Shown here: positions 1 to 9,525 of the stretch, piece after piece
Layout: every line of letters starts with the position of its first letter
Position numbering within the stretch: the stretch's first letter is position 1
Assembly (NCBI GenBank): GCA_029860345.1
Contig: JAOUBJ010000014.1
Span: 117,731 to 150,755, forward strand
Direction of reading: 5' to 3'
Length of the DNA: 33,025 nucleotides
From: Candidatus Zixiibacteriota bacterium
Lineage (GTDB): Bacteria; Zixibacteria; MSB-5A5; GN15; FEB-12
Notes under the pieces: model-generated
Told to the model about the DNA's origin: nothing
The model's database searches: none
What the model saw: the letters and a program-made list of their open reading frames with translations, nothing else
Program-made: the position numbers and the translations under genes

Positions 1-1
1 C

Positions 2-39
2 GGCGGGTAGAGACCGTCCGGTAGTACCGCCACATCTCT
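2..39 (+). promoter_or_regulatory. possible pseudoknotted leader of metK (riboswitch-like, truncated by the window edge)
   Basis: Bases 2-6 (GGCGG) can pair with 27-31 (CCGCC). Bases 9-13 (AGAGA) can pair with 35-39 (TCTCT). The two helices interleave, as in an H-type pseudoknot that ends 7 nt before the AAGGAG ribosome-binding site at 47-52. SAM- or SAH-sensing riboswitches commonly precede metK/ahcY operons, so such an element would fit. I cannot match it to a known consensus, and the 5' part lies outside the window. Two 5-bp helices can also occur by chance. Confidence 0.22.
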
Positions 40-60
40 CAACGATAAGGAGTGTTTTAT

Positions 61-1224
61 ATGTCCGGGGGAAATTTCCTATTTACATCTGAATCGGTCA
101 CGGAAGGCCATCCTGATAAACTGTGTGATCGCATATCCGATGCTGTACTCGATGAGGTCCTCAAGCAGGATCGTCGCGGACGAGTGGCCTGCGAGACATT
201 CGTTACCACCGGTCTGGTGATCGTGGGCGGCGAGATCACCACCAGCGCTTATGTCGACATCCACAACCTGGTGCGGGCAACCGTCAAGGATATCGGCTAC
301 ACCGACAGTCAGCACGGGTTCGCCTATAATTCCTGCGCTATCCTCAACGCTATCGGCAGCCAGTCGCCCGACATTGCCCAGGGTGTGGACACCGGCGGCG
401 CCGGGGATCAGGGCTTGATGTCGGGATATGCCTGTCGTGAGACAAAGGAACTTATGCCCATGCCTATAATGCTCGCCCATAGACTGACTGAGCAACTGGC
501 CAATGTGCGCAAGAAAAAGACGCTCGGCTATCTCGGTCCGGACGGCAAGTCGCAGGTAACGATTGAATACAAAAACGGCAAACCGGCGCGGGCCGATGCC
601 ATCGTGATCTCCACTCAGCATACCGAAGAGATTCTTGATCGGTCCGGCAAGAAAATCACCCGCAAAGCAGCCGACGAGATTATTGCCAAAGTCGTAAAGC
701 CGATCGTGCCGAAGCGGATGATTGACAAGCAAACCAAGTTCTACATCAACCCGACCGGTAAATTCGTGATCGGCGGCCCGCAATCCGACACCGGGATGAC
801 CGGACGTAAAATTATCGTGGATACCTACGGCGGGATGGCCAGCCACGGTGGTGGTGCTTTCTCGGGTAAGGACCCCACAAAGGTGGACCGCTCGGCCAGC
901 TACATGGCCCGTTATATTGCCAAGAACGTAGTGGCTTCCGGCCTGGCCGATAAATGTACGCTACAATTGGCTTACGCCATCGGTGTGGCGGAGCCGGTCT
1001 CGATGATGGTCTTCACCGATGAAACCTGCAAAGTGCCGGAAGAGCGCATCGTGCAACTGATTCGTAAACACTTCGACCTGACGCCGCGCGGGATTATCAA
1101 GGACTTGAAACTGCTGGCCCCGATCTATTCCAAGACGGCGGCTTACGGTCATTTTGGAAGGAATGATAAGGACTTTACCTGGGAGAAAACCGATAAAGCC
1201 AAAAGACTGGCGAGGGATGCATAG
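61..1224 (+). CDS. metK: S-adenosylmethionine synthase
   Basis: Makes S-adenosylmethionine from methionine and ATP in the cytoplasm. The 387-residue product has the usual family length. It shows the N-terminal GHPDK motif (about residues 17-21), the [15 protein letters not shown]-binding loop (about 113-124) and the [19 protein letters not shown] phosphate-binding region (about 261-279). The ATG at 61 is preferred over an in-frame GTG at 52, because AAGGAG at 47-52 lies 8 nt before the ATG and would overlap the GTG. It is followed after 3 nt by ahcY on the same strand, so SAM production and recycling of its by-product are probably co-transcribed. A possible structured leader precedes it. The call is firm. 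Confidence 0.98.
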   Translation: MSGGNFLFTSESVTEGHPDKLCDRISDAVLDEVLKQDRRGRVACETFVTTGLVIVGGEITTSAYVDIHNLVRATVKDIGYTDSQHGFAYNSCAILNAIGSQSPDIAQGVDTGGAGDQGLMSGYACRETKELMPMPIMLAHRLTEQLANVRKKKTLGYLGPDGKSQVTIEYKNGKPARADAIVISTQHTEEILDRSGKKITRKAADEIIAKVVKPIVPKRMIDKQTKFYINPTGKFVIGGPQSDTGMTGRKIIVDTYGGMASHGGGAFSGKDPTKVDRSASYMARYIAKNVVASGLADKCTLQLAYAIGVAEPVSMMVFTDETCKVPEERIVQLIRKHFDLTPRGIIKDLKLLAPIYSKTAAYGHFGRNDKDFTWEKTDKAKRLARDA

Positions 1225-2487
<1,263 letters not shown>

Positions 2488-2557
2488 GCAGACGAGTCTC
2501 ATGCCTATCTGAACCAAGACTATCTCAATGAGATTGTGACAAGCTCTATTCAACCGG

Positions 2558-2587
2558 CCCCGGTCTTGACAAACCGGGGTCTGTTGT
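2558..2587 (+). terminator. hairpin after ahcY, overlapping the next promoter
   Basis: CCCCGGT (2558-2564) and ACCGGGG (2573-2579) form a perfect 7-bp stem with an 8-nt loop, followed by a T-rich but interrupted stretch. It could end the metK-ahcY transcript. The -35 box of the next gene lies in the loop, so terminator and promoter appear to be overlaid. Confidence 0.4.
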
Positions 2588-2594
2588 CTATTAT
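2566..2594 (+). promoter_or_regulatory. sigma70-type promoter of the lipoprotein gene
   Basis: TTGACA at 2566-2571, a 17-nt spacer and TATTAT at 2589-2594 form a near-consensus promoter. It lies about 35 nt before the ATG at 2630, which suggests the lipoprotein gene is transcribed separately from ahcY. Confidence 0.6.
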
Positions 2595-2629
2595 ATCAAC
2601 ACAAAAGTACACCTAACGAACTGGTACCT

Positions 2630-3454
2630 ATGACTCGCTCACTTGTTTGGTATTCATTTGGAATACTGTTTGCACTCTTCACAGCTTGTGCAGATTTCGA
2701 AAAACCCACCACACCTTCGACCGACTTCGACATACAACTGGTAAACCCTGTCGATAGCAGCATTGTGGCCGATTCCCTGGCCCCGCCGGACCCGGCCATG
2801 TGGGTTGAATCACGCATTCAAGGGCTGCGGATTCGCTTCAATGGCCAGTTTTCTGAGACGACGCCGGATGCGATCAGCGGGGTGGTGGATTTTGAGGGAT
2901 ACCGTGTCTACCTGGCACGGGACAACGTCAGGAATCGGTATTCTATCATCGCCGGATATGACCTTCATGACTATCACAAATGGGTATGGGCTCAAGACTC
3001 GGGTCGATACGTGCTGTTCGACATTCCGTACACAATTGACAGCCTGCGCTGCTTGTATGCTGATTCGTGCGAGGATACCAATTTCTCTCCCCGATCTTAT
3101 ACACGCAGTAGCCCCTACGTTCACCCGGACTTTCCTGATTCATTTTACTGGTTCGAACCGCATGACTTCAATATGTCCGAACTTGGCTCTACCACGCCAA
3201 TTCGCAAGGCATATCCGGATGAACCCGACCCCTCCACCCTCACGCCCGGCGAGTTGACACCCGAGCGCTTTACCGACGAGGGCTTCTTGAAATACTACGA
3301 GTATGAGTTTGACGTCGACAATCTCTATCCCGGGATGATGCACTGGGTCAAGGTGACCGTTTTCGATTTCGGATATGCGCCCCTGGGAATCGATCCGTCG
3401 GAAACAGATTTCTGGTCGGGTGCTATCGGAGCGTACTCGCTCCCCCGTCCTTAG
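2630..3454 (+). CDS. hypothetical secreted lipoprotein
   Basis: I do not recognise a specific function. The 274-residue product begins with a signal peptide (hydrophobic stretch at about residues 5-18) followed by FTAC at about 17-20. That could be a lipobox, although Phe at -3 is not ideal. The mature part is rich in Tyr, Asp and Pro. Its segment FEGYRVYLARD and the late segment YEYEFDVDNLYPG followed by HWVKVTVFDFG look like strands of a fibronectin-III-like or similar beta-sandwich, as is common in secreted proteins of FCB bacteria. It has its own promoter (2566-2594) and converges with the methyltransferase gene, with only 34 nt between the two stop codons. Confidence 0.8.
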   Translation: MTRSLVWYSFGILFALFTACADFEKPTTPSTDFDIQLVNPVDSSIVADSLAPPDPAMWVESRIQGLRIRFNGQFSETTPDAISGVVDFEGYRVYLARDNVRNRYSIIAGYDLHDYHKWVWAQDSGRYVLFDIPYTIDSLRCLYADSCEDTNFSPRSYTRSSPYVHPDFPDSFYWFEPHDFNMSELGSTTPIRKAYPDEPDPSTLTPGELTPERFTDEGFLKYYEYEFDVDNLYPGMMHWVKVTVFDFGYAPLGIDPSETDFWSGAIGAYSLPRP

Positions 3455-3488
3455 AGTAATGCCACTTCTGTGTATATACTGGGAAGGC

Positions 3489-4271
3489 CTATCCAGGCTT
3501 GCGCGCTTTCAACGAGAACATAAGGGGATACATCGGTGGGCCGTCGGCTGGATACCAATAGCGATCTTTTTCGGTCCAGTCAGCTTCGATTGGATAGTAG
3601 CTATGATCGTATTCGTCCAAGTGTTCCAGTGTTAGCCCGGCTTTTATGATCGCGTTGACAATCTGTGACAACGGGTGCTGAAACTCGACTCGTTCATCTT
3701 TGATGATATACTCGCGGTCACAGTAATCGGGCTCATTGGCGTACCGAATAGGCTCTTTGTGCAGGTACGAGTTCGGCGGAGTTTCCCATAAGCATATTAT
3801 GGGGTGATCGTCAGCTATGAAGAACTGCCCGCCTGGCTTGAGATAGTGCGCCACAACTTGCGCCCACTTGTACATATCCGATATCCAGCACTGCGTCCCG
3901 TATGTCTGAATCACAATATCGAACTTGTCATCGATGACGCCCATGGCATCAAGAACATCGCTACGGAAAAAGCGTCCCCCGAGTCCCGCCAGTCTCTTGA
4001 GTTCCTCGGCCCGCTTTACCGACCGATCCGAAATGTCGATGCCCGTGACAATGGCGCCCCGACGCGCCCACGAGAGAGTGTCCAGACCAAACTGACACAT
4101 GAGATGCAGCAGTTTTTTGCCGGTAACATCGCCCAGCGCTTCAAGCTCCAGCGGCTTTAATGAACAACGCCCGCCAAGGAACTCTTTGCGCTTCTGCGCC
4201 GGATGGTCCCAGTGTACTTCGACCATATCGTTCCAGGCCACCCGGTTTTTCTCATGGTCTTTGTTCGGCAT
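3489..4271 (-). CDS. class I SAM-dependent methyltransferase
   Basis: A 260-residue protein with a Rossmann methyltransferase fold. Motif I appears as LLHLMCQFGLDTLSWARRGA, followed by VTGIDIS (acidic residue after strand 2), FDIVIQTYG and LKPGGQFFIAD. It belongs to the group in which motif I reads HLQCHFG-like rather than the common GxGxG. The substrate is not predictable. The start chosen is the ATG at 4271, whose first base is shared with the last base of the lptG stop (TAATG), with GAGGAAG just upstream. A longer open frame to 4499 exists but overlaps lptG and has no similarity to the family. It is translationally coupled to lptG and is the last gene of the lptF-lptG operon. Confidence 0.9.
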   Translation of the reverse strand: MPNKDHEKNRVAWNDMVEVHWDHPAQKRKEFLGGRCSLKPLELEALGDVTGKKLLHLMCQFGLDTLSWARRGAIVTGIDISDRSVKRAEELKRLAGLGGRFFRSDVLDAMGVIDDKFDIVIQTYGTQCWISDMYKWAQVVAHYLKPGGQFFIADDHPIICLWETPPNSYLHKEPIRYANEPDYCDREYIIKDERVEFQHPLSQIVNAIIKAGLTLEHLDEYDHSYYPIEADWTEKDRYWYPADGPPMYPLMFSLKARKPG

Positions 4272-5356
4272 TACTTCCTCGCTCTCCACATTGAGATGAT
4301 TCCTATCAAAAAGAACAAACCGTTGACGCCCCAAACGGCCAGTTCTTTCGGCACCTTCTCGTTGTAACCGGCCGACTGTAAACTGCGAAACATCACAAAG
4401 TACACCAGCGACACCAAAGTCCCCAAGGCGAACGATACCGCAATACCACCGCGTCGCGGATTCGATGCAAAGGGGATGCAGATCAATACCACGATACAAG
4501 ACGACAGCGGAAAGGCCAGTTTCAAATCGAGGTCGATCGATTCGCGCACATAGGGTCCACCGGTGCGTTTCATGAGTTCGATGTACCGTTTCAGTTCGTC
4601 GTAACCCATATCTTCAGGCTTGCCGATTCTCTTGGAAAAATCATCCGGGGTTTCCTGGATGTCTTTAAGCTCCAGGCTTGGGAACTCCCGAAAGGTCTCA
4701 CCGGTGGAATCGAAAGTTCTCACCACGCCGTCGGAAGCCAGCCAGATGGCATCAACATACTCTATGCGGTCGGCGGTCAGTATCTCTTTCAGTTGATTAC
4801 CTTCGGAGCGATAGACCCTCAGTTCATTCCCTTCGCGCCGTTCGACGTTGAAACTTCCGATAGTATAGAAATACCCTTTGGATATCTGACGGTAGACATT
4901 ATGCACACGGTCTAAAGACCGTTTGGATTTTTTTTCGATGGTAAACTCTTTTATCTCGAGCCGTTTCTGATTGGCCGGCGGGTACACATATTCGTTGTAC
5001 CAAAAGTGGGCTCCGGCCAACAGCAATGTCATCAGGAGAATCGGCGCGCTGATCCGGTACAGCGAGAGTCCGGTAGCTTTCATGGCCAGCAGTTCGCGCC
5101 GACGGGCCAGAATCGACACCGAAAACAGTACCGCCAACAGAATGAACATCGGGAAGAACGACTTTATGACCCATCCCCCGAAGTACACATAGTATTCCAG
5201 TATCTTCAAAAGCGGTACCTGGTGATCGACGAAGTCGCGCAATTCCTCAACGGCATTAATCGAGATGATGGTCAGCCCGATTGCCGCCGTAACCACGAAC
5301 AAGGCTGCGATGAAGTGCTTGAGAATGTAACGATCGATTCTTCTGACCACACCCAC
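4271..5356 (-). CDS. lptG: LptG-like permease of the lipopolysaccharide transporter
   Basis: Inner-membrane subunit of the LptB2FG ABC exporter, which extracts lipopolysaccharide and passes it to the periplasmic Lpt bridge. The 361-residue protein has the YjgP/YjgQ layout: three N-terminal membrane segments (about 13-33, 61-84, 102-121), a periplasmic beta-rich domain (about 125-275) and three C-terminal segments (about 279-299, 305-324, 338-357). The motif LARRRELLAMKATGLSLYRI after TM2 is the family coupling-helix region. Translation probably starts at GTG 5356, with AAGGAAG upstream, one base after the lptF stop. The F/G assignment rests on gene order and length; the two are paralogues and could be swapped. 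Confidence 0.92.
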   Translation of the reverse strand: MGVVRRIDRYILKHFIAALFVVTAAIGLTIISINAVEELRDFVDHQVPLLKILEYYVYFGGWVIKSFFPMFILLAVLFSVSILARRRELLAMKATGLSLYRISAPILLMTLLLAGAHFWYNEYVYPPANQKRLEIKEFTIEKKSKRSLDRVHNVYRQISKGYFYTIGSFNVERREGNELRVYRSEGNQLKEILTADRIEYVDAIWLASDGVVRTFDSTGETFREFPSLELKDIQETPDDFSKRIGKPEDMGYDELKRYIELMKRTGGPYVRESIDLDLKLAFPLSSCIVVLICIPFASNPRRGGIAVSFALGTLVSLVYFVMFRSLQSAGYNEKVPKELAVWGVNGLFFLIGIISMWRARK

Positions 5357-5357
5357 C

Positions 5358-6683
5358 TCACCGCTTCCTTCGGAAGAAAGCCAGCATCGGTTTCTCGGTC
5401 GCTACGATATAGATCAAGTAGATACCGAGTCCACCCATGAGAAAATTGGCAATCCACATCGCCCAAAATGGTGACATCAGGCCGCGGTCGGCCAGGTCTT
5501 CTCCACCGATCAGAAAAGCCCAATAGACAATGAAGAGCACAATGGATATCGCGATTGCGACACCCATGCCACCACGTCGAGTAAGGATACCCAGCGGGGC
5601 GCCCAAAAGCACGAAAGCCAGCGAAGCAGCCGGGATCGAGTATTTCTTGTAGATTTCGATCTGATATTTGTTGGCGATTTTCTGCTGCGATGCCAGTTGT
5701 TGATAGCCGCGGTCTGTCTGCCGTGCCAGAGCGGTAGCGTCACGCCGCACCTGGTCCATGGCCGCCGAATCGCTCAGTGGTTTGGTACTGTCTGAAGGCA
5801 AGGTATCGGAAAGCACTGTGCCAATACGTGCATCCAGGGCCGCACGCATCCTCTCTCTGAAGGGACCGGTCGCAGTTATCGCAGCATCTACTCTGGACTG
5901 CATGTCGGTGATGGACATTTCGCGATCATTGCGATAATCGGAATCTGTGCGTACTAATTCCGAGCTAACATCCGCCACGTTCTTGACATACCGTTCGAAA
6001 CTAACGCGGCGGTATTCGTTGGGGTCTTTGGTGTCCAGTGAATGAACCTCGCCATTGTATAGCGTAAAGCGCATGTTTTTTCCATAGTCGGTCATCTCGA
6101 GGTATCCGTATTCCGCAACAATTATCTGCGGCTTGGTTTTGTCCCGAGTATCGGTGATGTTGACGGTTTCGACGCGGGAGGTGCTGTGATCGATTTTGTC
6201 GATAAGAACCAGATAGCCTGGAATATCGGTTATGAAGACGCCCGACCGAAAAACCAGGGTTGGACGCATGGCGGAGATATCGGCCCAGAGCAGCCGCGAC
6301 CGTTTGTTCAGATCGGGCAGTATGCGGTCATTAAACTCAATCATGCCGAACATCAAAACAGCGCCGGCTGCCAAAAGCGGCACCAGGATCCGTAGCAAGT
6401 TGATACCGGACGCCTTGATAGCGGTTATCTCGAAATCCGAAGTCAGCCGTCCAAAGGCCATGAGAGTAGCCACCAGCACCGACATCGGCACCGACAGCGC
6501 CAGCATCCAGGCCAGATTGAGTCCGATGATTTCAAAAACCACCGCCACCGGCAGGTCCTTATCGATCACGTGATCGATAATCTTGGGGACCAGGTCTATG
6601 ATCAGCAGAAATGTAATCGTGAAGAAGGCCAGGAAAAATGGCGCGAAATGCTCTTTCAGAATGTAGCGTGTCAGTATCTTCAT
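5358..6683 (-). CDS. lptF: LptF-like permease of the lipopolysaccharide transporter
   Basis: Partner permease of the adjacent LptG. The product has 441 residues, somewhat longer than typical because of an extended, charged periplasmic region (about 230-345). Three hydrophobic segments lie at the N-terminus (about 12-32, 47-75, 94-113) and three at the C-terminus (about 350-370, 374-395, 405-428). FGRLTSDFEITAIKASGINLLRI is the conserved cytoplasmic coupling segment. An in-frame TTG at 6710 would add nine residues, but the ATG at 6683 begins the typical MKILTRYILKEHF. It is the first gene of the minus-strand operon and divergent from the YhaM-like gene. The separate LptB ATPase is not in this window. 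Confidence 0.92.
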   Translation of the reverse strand: MKILTRYILKEHFAPFFLAFFTITFLLIIDLVPKIIDHVIDKDLPVAVVFEIIGLNLAWMLALSVPMSVLVATLMAFGRLTSDFEITAIKASGINLLRILVPLLAAGAVLMFGMIEFNDRILPDLNKRSRLLWADISAMRPTLVFRSGVFITDIPGYLVLIDKIDHSTSRVETVNITDTRDKTKPQIIVAEYGYLEMTDYGKNMRFTLYNGEVHSLDTKDPNEYRRVSFERYVKNVADVSSELVRTDSDYRNDREMSITDMQSRVDAAITATGPFRERMRAALDARIGTVLSDTLPSDSTKPLSDSAAMDQVRRDATALARQTDRGYQQLASQQKIANKYQIEIYKKYSIPAASLAFVLLGAPLGILTRRGGMGVAIAISIVLFIVYWAFLIGGEDLADRGLMSPFWAMWIANFLMGGLGIYLIYIVATEKPMLAFFRRKR

Positions 6684-6846
6684 AGGCCAGCCAATATATC
6701 GGTTATACAACTCAAGGCAAAGTTTGAATTCCTATTGTGGCGGCCGGGCCGACTTCAGATTCTGGCCCGTCGAGCCCGGCGGCTTTTCCTGTGAGTACAA
6801 ATAAGAATCGTTTGGACTCGTTGGAGGGATACTGTTTATTGAGATT

Positions 6847-7791
6847 GTGAGCAGCAAACCGATTACAGAGATGGCCGTCAACGACACGGTGACAGGGTTC
6901 TTTGCCGTCCGCAAGAAAGCGGTGCGGGAGTCTGTCCGGGGCGACTTCGTGTCGTTGGAATTGGGCGACCATTCAGGACGTGTCAATGCCGTTTGCTGGG
7001 ACCCGGATCAGTTTTGTCTGATCGAACTCGAAGCAGGGATGGTGATAAAAGCAAAAGGGGTTGTCGGCGAGTACCGGGACAAGAAGCAGCTCGTATTGTC
7101 GCGAATACGCCTGGCCAAAGATGGTGAGTTTCAATTGGAGACCATCCTGCCTCATTCATCGAAGCCGTTGGAAGAACGTCGCGCCCGCATTCTGTCGTTG
7201 GCCGAACGCATCGAAAACAGCTATCTCAAAGCACTGGCCGACTCGTTTCTTCATGACGAGAAGTTCCTTGAGAGTTTTATGACATCCCCCGCCGGGAAAC
7301 TATGGCACCATGCTTTCATTGGTGGCTTGAGTGAACATTCGGCCAATGTTGCTCAGATGGCGATGGAGTTGGGATCGCACTATGGCTTTCTTGACAAGGA
7401 CCTCCTGCTGTTCGGTGGGCTTTTCCATGATGCCGGCAAGATGGCAAGCTACGCCACCGGCACAATGATCGACTACACCGATGACGGCCGACTGATCGGG
7501 CATATCGTTTTGATGGATCAATGGCTATGCGAACGGGCCAAACGCATTGAAGGATTCCCCGACCAACTGCTCACAAAAGTGCGACACATTCTGCTCTCGC
7601 ACCAGGGGGAGTTCGACACACCGGTGCAGCCGATGGTACCGGAGGCGTTCATCGTTTACTATTGCGACGAAATCGACAGCAAGATGGGTGCCATTGAACG
7701 CATACGTTCACGGCACAACGGCGTCGGCTGGTCCGGCTTTGTCAACCTGTTGAGCAGGTATCTTTACTTCGGCGAGAAATCTGAGGAGTGA
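6847..7791 (+). CDS. yhaM: YhaM-like 3'-5' exoribonuclease (OB-fold plus HD domain)
   Basis: YhaM-family enzymes degrade RNA (and single-stranded DNA) from the 3' end using a metal-dependent HD domain. The 314-residue protein has an N-terminal OB-fold nucleic-acid-binding domain (about 1-95) and an HD phosphohydrolase domain (about 145-290). The metal ligands are visible in LWHHAFIGGLSEHS, GGLFHDAGKM and HILLSHQGE. Length and domain order match the family. The GTG at 6847 is the first standard start in the frame, but the only good Shine-Dalgarno (GGAGGG, 6823-6828) lies 18 nt upstream. It would fit an ATT codon at 6838 (9-nt gap) better. The next gene follows immediately. Confidence 0.88.
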   Translation: MSSKPITEMAVNDTVTGFFAVRKKAVRESVRGDFVSLELGDHSGRVNAVCWDPDQFCLIELEAGMVIKAKGVVGEYRDKKQLVLSRIRLAKDGEFQLETILPHSSKPLEERRARILSLAERIENSYLKALADSFLHDEKFLESFMTSPAGKLWHHAFIGGLSEHSANVAQMAMELGSHYGFLDKDLLLFGGLFHDAGKMASYATGTMIDYTDDGRLIGHIVLMDQWLCERAKRIEGFPDQLLTKVRHILLSHQGEFDTPVQPMVPEAFIVYYCDEIDSKMGAIERIRSRHNGVGWSGFVNLLSRYLYFGEKSEE

Positions 7792-7795
7792 AGTC

Positions 7796-8527
7796 CTGGA
7801 TACCTCTCCCCCAATCCTGAGAACCAAGCACCTCTCGCGCGAAGTGGCTGATGCTCGTGGCAAGTGGCGGGTGGTGGAAGATGTGTCGTTCGCGTTCGAG
7901 GCCGGAAGACTCTACTCGATAATCGGTCCATCCGGATCGGGTAAGACATCGCTCTTAAGATTGCTGAATCGTCTGGACGAAGCCAGCGGCGGCAGTGTGG
8001 TTTTTGAGGGACGCAATATCCACGAGTGGGAACCCTGGACGTTGCGCCGACAGATCGGTTTCTTGTTTCAAACACCTCATCTTTTTGCGGGCACGGTTGG
8101 GGATAGCATTCGGTTTGCCGACGAGCAAATGAGCCCGGAACAGGTCAAGCTGTGCGCCGACCGGGTGCGTTTGCGGCATGATCTGATTGACGCCCCTGTC
8201 GACAATCTCTCTCTGGGTGAGCAGCAGCGGGTTGCGCTGGCTCGATTGCTGGCGACCGAACCCAAGGTTGCACTGCTTGACGAACCGACCTCGGCTCTGG
8301 ACCCGGCCAACACGGAGGCGATTGAGAGACTAATCAGCCACCTCGTATCCGAGCATGGGATCACCGTCATCATGGTCAGCCACTCCCCCCAACAGGTAAT
8401 GCGTCTGGGCGGCCAGGCGCTCCTGATGACCGAGGGACGCCTGGTGGAACATGGTCCGGCCGGCGATTTGATCAGCAACCCGCAGACCGAGGCGGGCCGA
8501 CGATATGTGAACGGAGAATTTGCCTGA
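7796..8527 (+). CDS. fetA: FetA-like ABC transporter ATP-binding protein
   Basis: ATPase subunit paired with the following FetB-like permease. In E. coli this pair is linked to iron export and oxidative-stress resistance. It has Walker A GPSGSGKTS, Q-loop FQTPHLF, signature LSLGEQQ, Walker B VALLDEPTSAL and switch His in VSHSPQQ. The first standard start, GTG 7844, would remove the first beta strand (ILRTKHLSREVAD), which reads as genuine ABC sequence in frame upstream. A CTG at 7796 sits 7 nt after GAGGAG (7783-7788), so CTG is probably the true start, giving 243 residues. The gene begins 5 nt after the yhaM stop and overlaps fetB by one base. Confidence 0.9.
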   Translation: MDTSPPILRTKHLSREVADARGKWRVVEDVSFAFEAGRLYSIIGPSGSGKTSLLRLLNRLDEASGGSVVFEGRNIHEWEPWTLRRQIGFLFQTPHLFAGTVGDSIRFADEQMSPEQVKLCADRVRLRHDLIDAPVDNLSLGEQQRVALARLLATEPKVALLDEPTSALDPANTEAIERLISHLVSEHGITVIMVSHSPQQVMRLGGQALLMTEGRLVEHGPAGDLISNPQTEAGRRYVNGEFA

Positions 8528-9285
8528 TGGTAACCGGACCCAAAGAAGTCGGCCTGGCGGTGATCATGGTGCTCATAGCCATCGCCGTGGGTCGCTACTG
8601 GAAACTCCCGGTATTGAAAGATATGGTTTGGGGGTCGCTACGTGCCTTCGTGCAATTGGTCGCGGTCGGCTATGCAATCAAGTTTATATTCGGCATGGAA
8701 TCCGTGTGGCTGATGTCGCTCGCTCTTTTGGTCATGACCGTGATCGGCGCGCACGCCGCGGCTGGTCGGGTACAGGGGGTGAAAGGTGCATTTGCAATTA
8801 ATCTGGTCTCAATTCTTTCCGGTTCCGTAATCACCTTGGCGACAATGTTGATATTCGATATAATCAGGCTGGAGGCGCGTTATGTAATCCCGCTGTCGGG
8901 GATGATTATAGGTAATTCTATGAACGCCTCCGCACTGACTATGGACCGGCTGGCCTCGGACATGAGGTCCAACAGATTAGCGGTGGAAACGGCCCTGGCG
9001 CTGGGTCGACGTTGGCGTGAAGCATCCCATAAGTACCAGCGGGATGCCGCCCGCACCGGAATGGTGGCAATCCTGAACTTCCTCAAGACGGTCGGGATTG
9101 TAGCTCTGCCCGGAGCCATGACCGGGATGATACTGGCCGGCGCCGATCCGGTGGAGGCAGTGTTGCTCCAGGTGATCGTTGCTTACATGCTGCTGGCCGC
9201 GACGACTATTACATCGATCATGGCAGTCGAATTGACCGTCCGGACTTTCTTTACCAGATTTCATCAACTGAAGTTGACTCCGTAG
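8527..9285 (+). CDS. fetB: FetB-like membrane permease (UPF0014 family)
   Basis: Polytopic inner-membrane protein of 252 residues with about seven hydrophobic segments. It carries the family-typical stretches WGSLRAFVQLVAVGYAI, IPLSGMIIGNSMNA, and the charged loop ALALGRRWREASHKYQRDAAR before KTVGIVALPGAMTGMILAG. These match FetB/YbbM. Its ATG overlaps the fetA stop as TGATG, so the two are translationally coupled and probably form one exporter. The substrate (iron in E. coli) is carried over from the family and not shown by the sequence. Confidence 0.93.
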   Translation: MVTGPKEVGLAVIMVLIAIAVGRYWKLPVLKDMVWGSLRAFVQLVAVGYAIKFIFGMESVWLMSLALLVMTVIGAHAAAGRVQGVKGAFAINLVSILSGSVITLATMLIFDIIRLEARYVIPLSGMIIGNSMNASALTMDRLASDMRSNRLAVETALALGRRWREASHKYQRDAARTGMVAILNFLKTVGIVALPGAMTGMILAGADPVEAVLLQVIVAYMLLAATTITSIMAVELTVRTFFTRFHQLKLTP

Positions 9286-9322
9286 CGTTTTACGGCCGGA
9301 ATAGCGTGCCGTCATATTAACC

Positions 9323-9350
9323 TTGTCTTTTACCGGAATTGGTGTAAATT
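9323..9350 (+). promoter_or_regulatory. candidate promoter of tRNA-Ser
   Basis: TTGTCT (9323-9328), a 16-nt spacer and TAAATT (9345-9350) lie about 47 nt before the mature tRNA 5' end. The match is moderate. Confidence 0.35.
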
Positions 9351-9396
9351 GGGCGCTGATCTGACCGAGCAATTCGGTGGGGTCTGAGTCTGCACC

Positions 9397-9482
9397 GGAG
9401 AGGTGGCCGAGTGGTCGAAGGCGCACGCCTGGAAAGTGTGTATAGGTAACCCCTATCCAGGGTTCGAATCCCTGCCTCTCCG
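9397..9482 (+). tRNA. tRNA-Ser, anticodon GGA
   Basis: The sequence folds as a class II tRNA. The acceptor stem pairs GGAGAGG (9397-9403) with CCTCTCC (9475-9481), with G9482 as discriminator. The D-arm is GCCGAGTGGTCGAAGGC. The anticodon stem pairs CACGC with GTGTG around a loop reading CTGGAAA (anticodon GGA). A long variable arm (ATAGGTAACCCCTAT) precedes the T-arm with loop TTCGAAT. It reads serine codons UCC and UCU. The CCA end is not encoded, so it must be added enzymatically. Confidence 0.96.
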
Positions 9483-9499
9483 CTTATTCTGAGATTCCA

Positions 9500-9525
9500 A
9501 CCCTTTGGCCAGTAGGTCAAAGGGT
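9500..9525 (+). terminator. hairpin downstream of tRNA-Ser
   Basis: ACCCTTTGGCC (9500-9510) pairs with GGTCAAAGGGT (9515-9525) as an 11-bp stem (one G-T pair) with the tetraloop AGTA. No strong T-tract follows. It probably terminates or protects the 3' end of the tRNA transcript. Confidence 0.5.

Noticed and set aside
79-846. 255-codon open frame on the minus strand inside metK
   Set aside because: It lies wholly antisense to a certain gene, has no recognisable domain and is explained by the codon bias of metK.
4272-4499. 76-residue N-terminal extension of the methyltransferase
   Set aside because: It overlaps lptG completely. The TAATG junction and GAGGAAG support the start at 4271.
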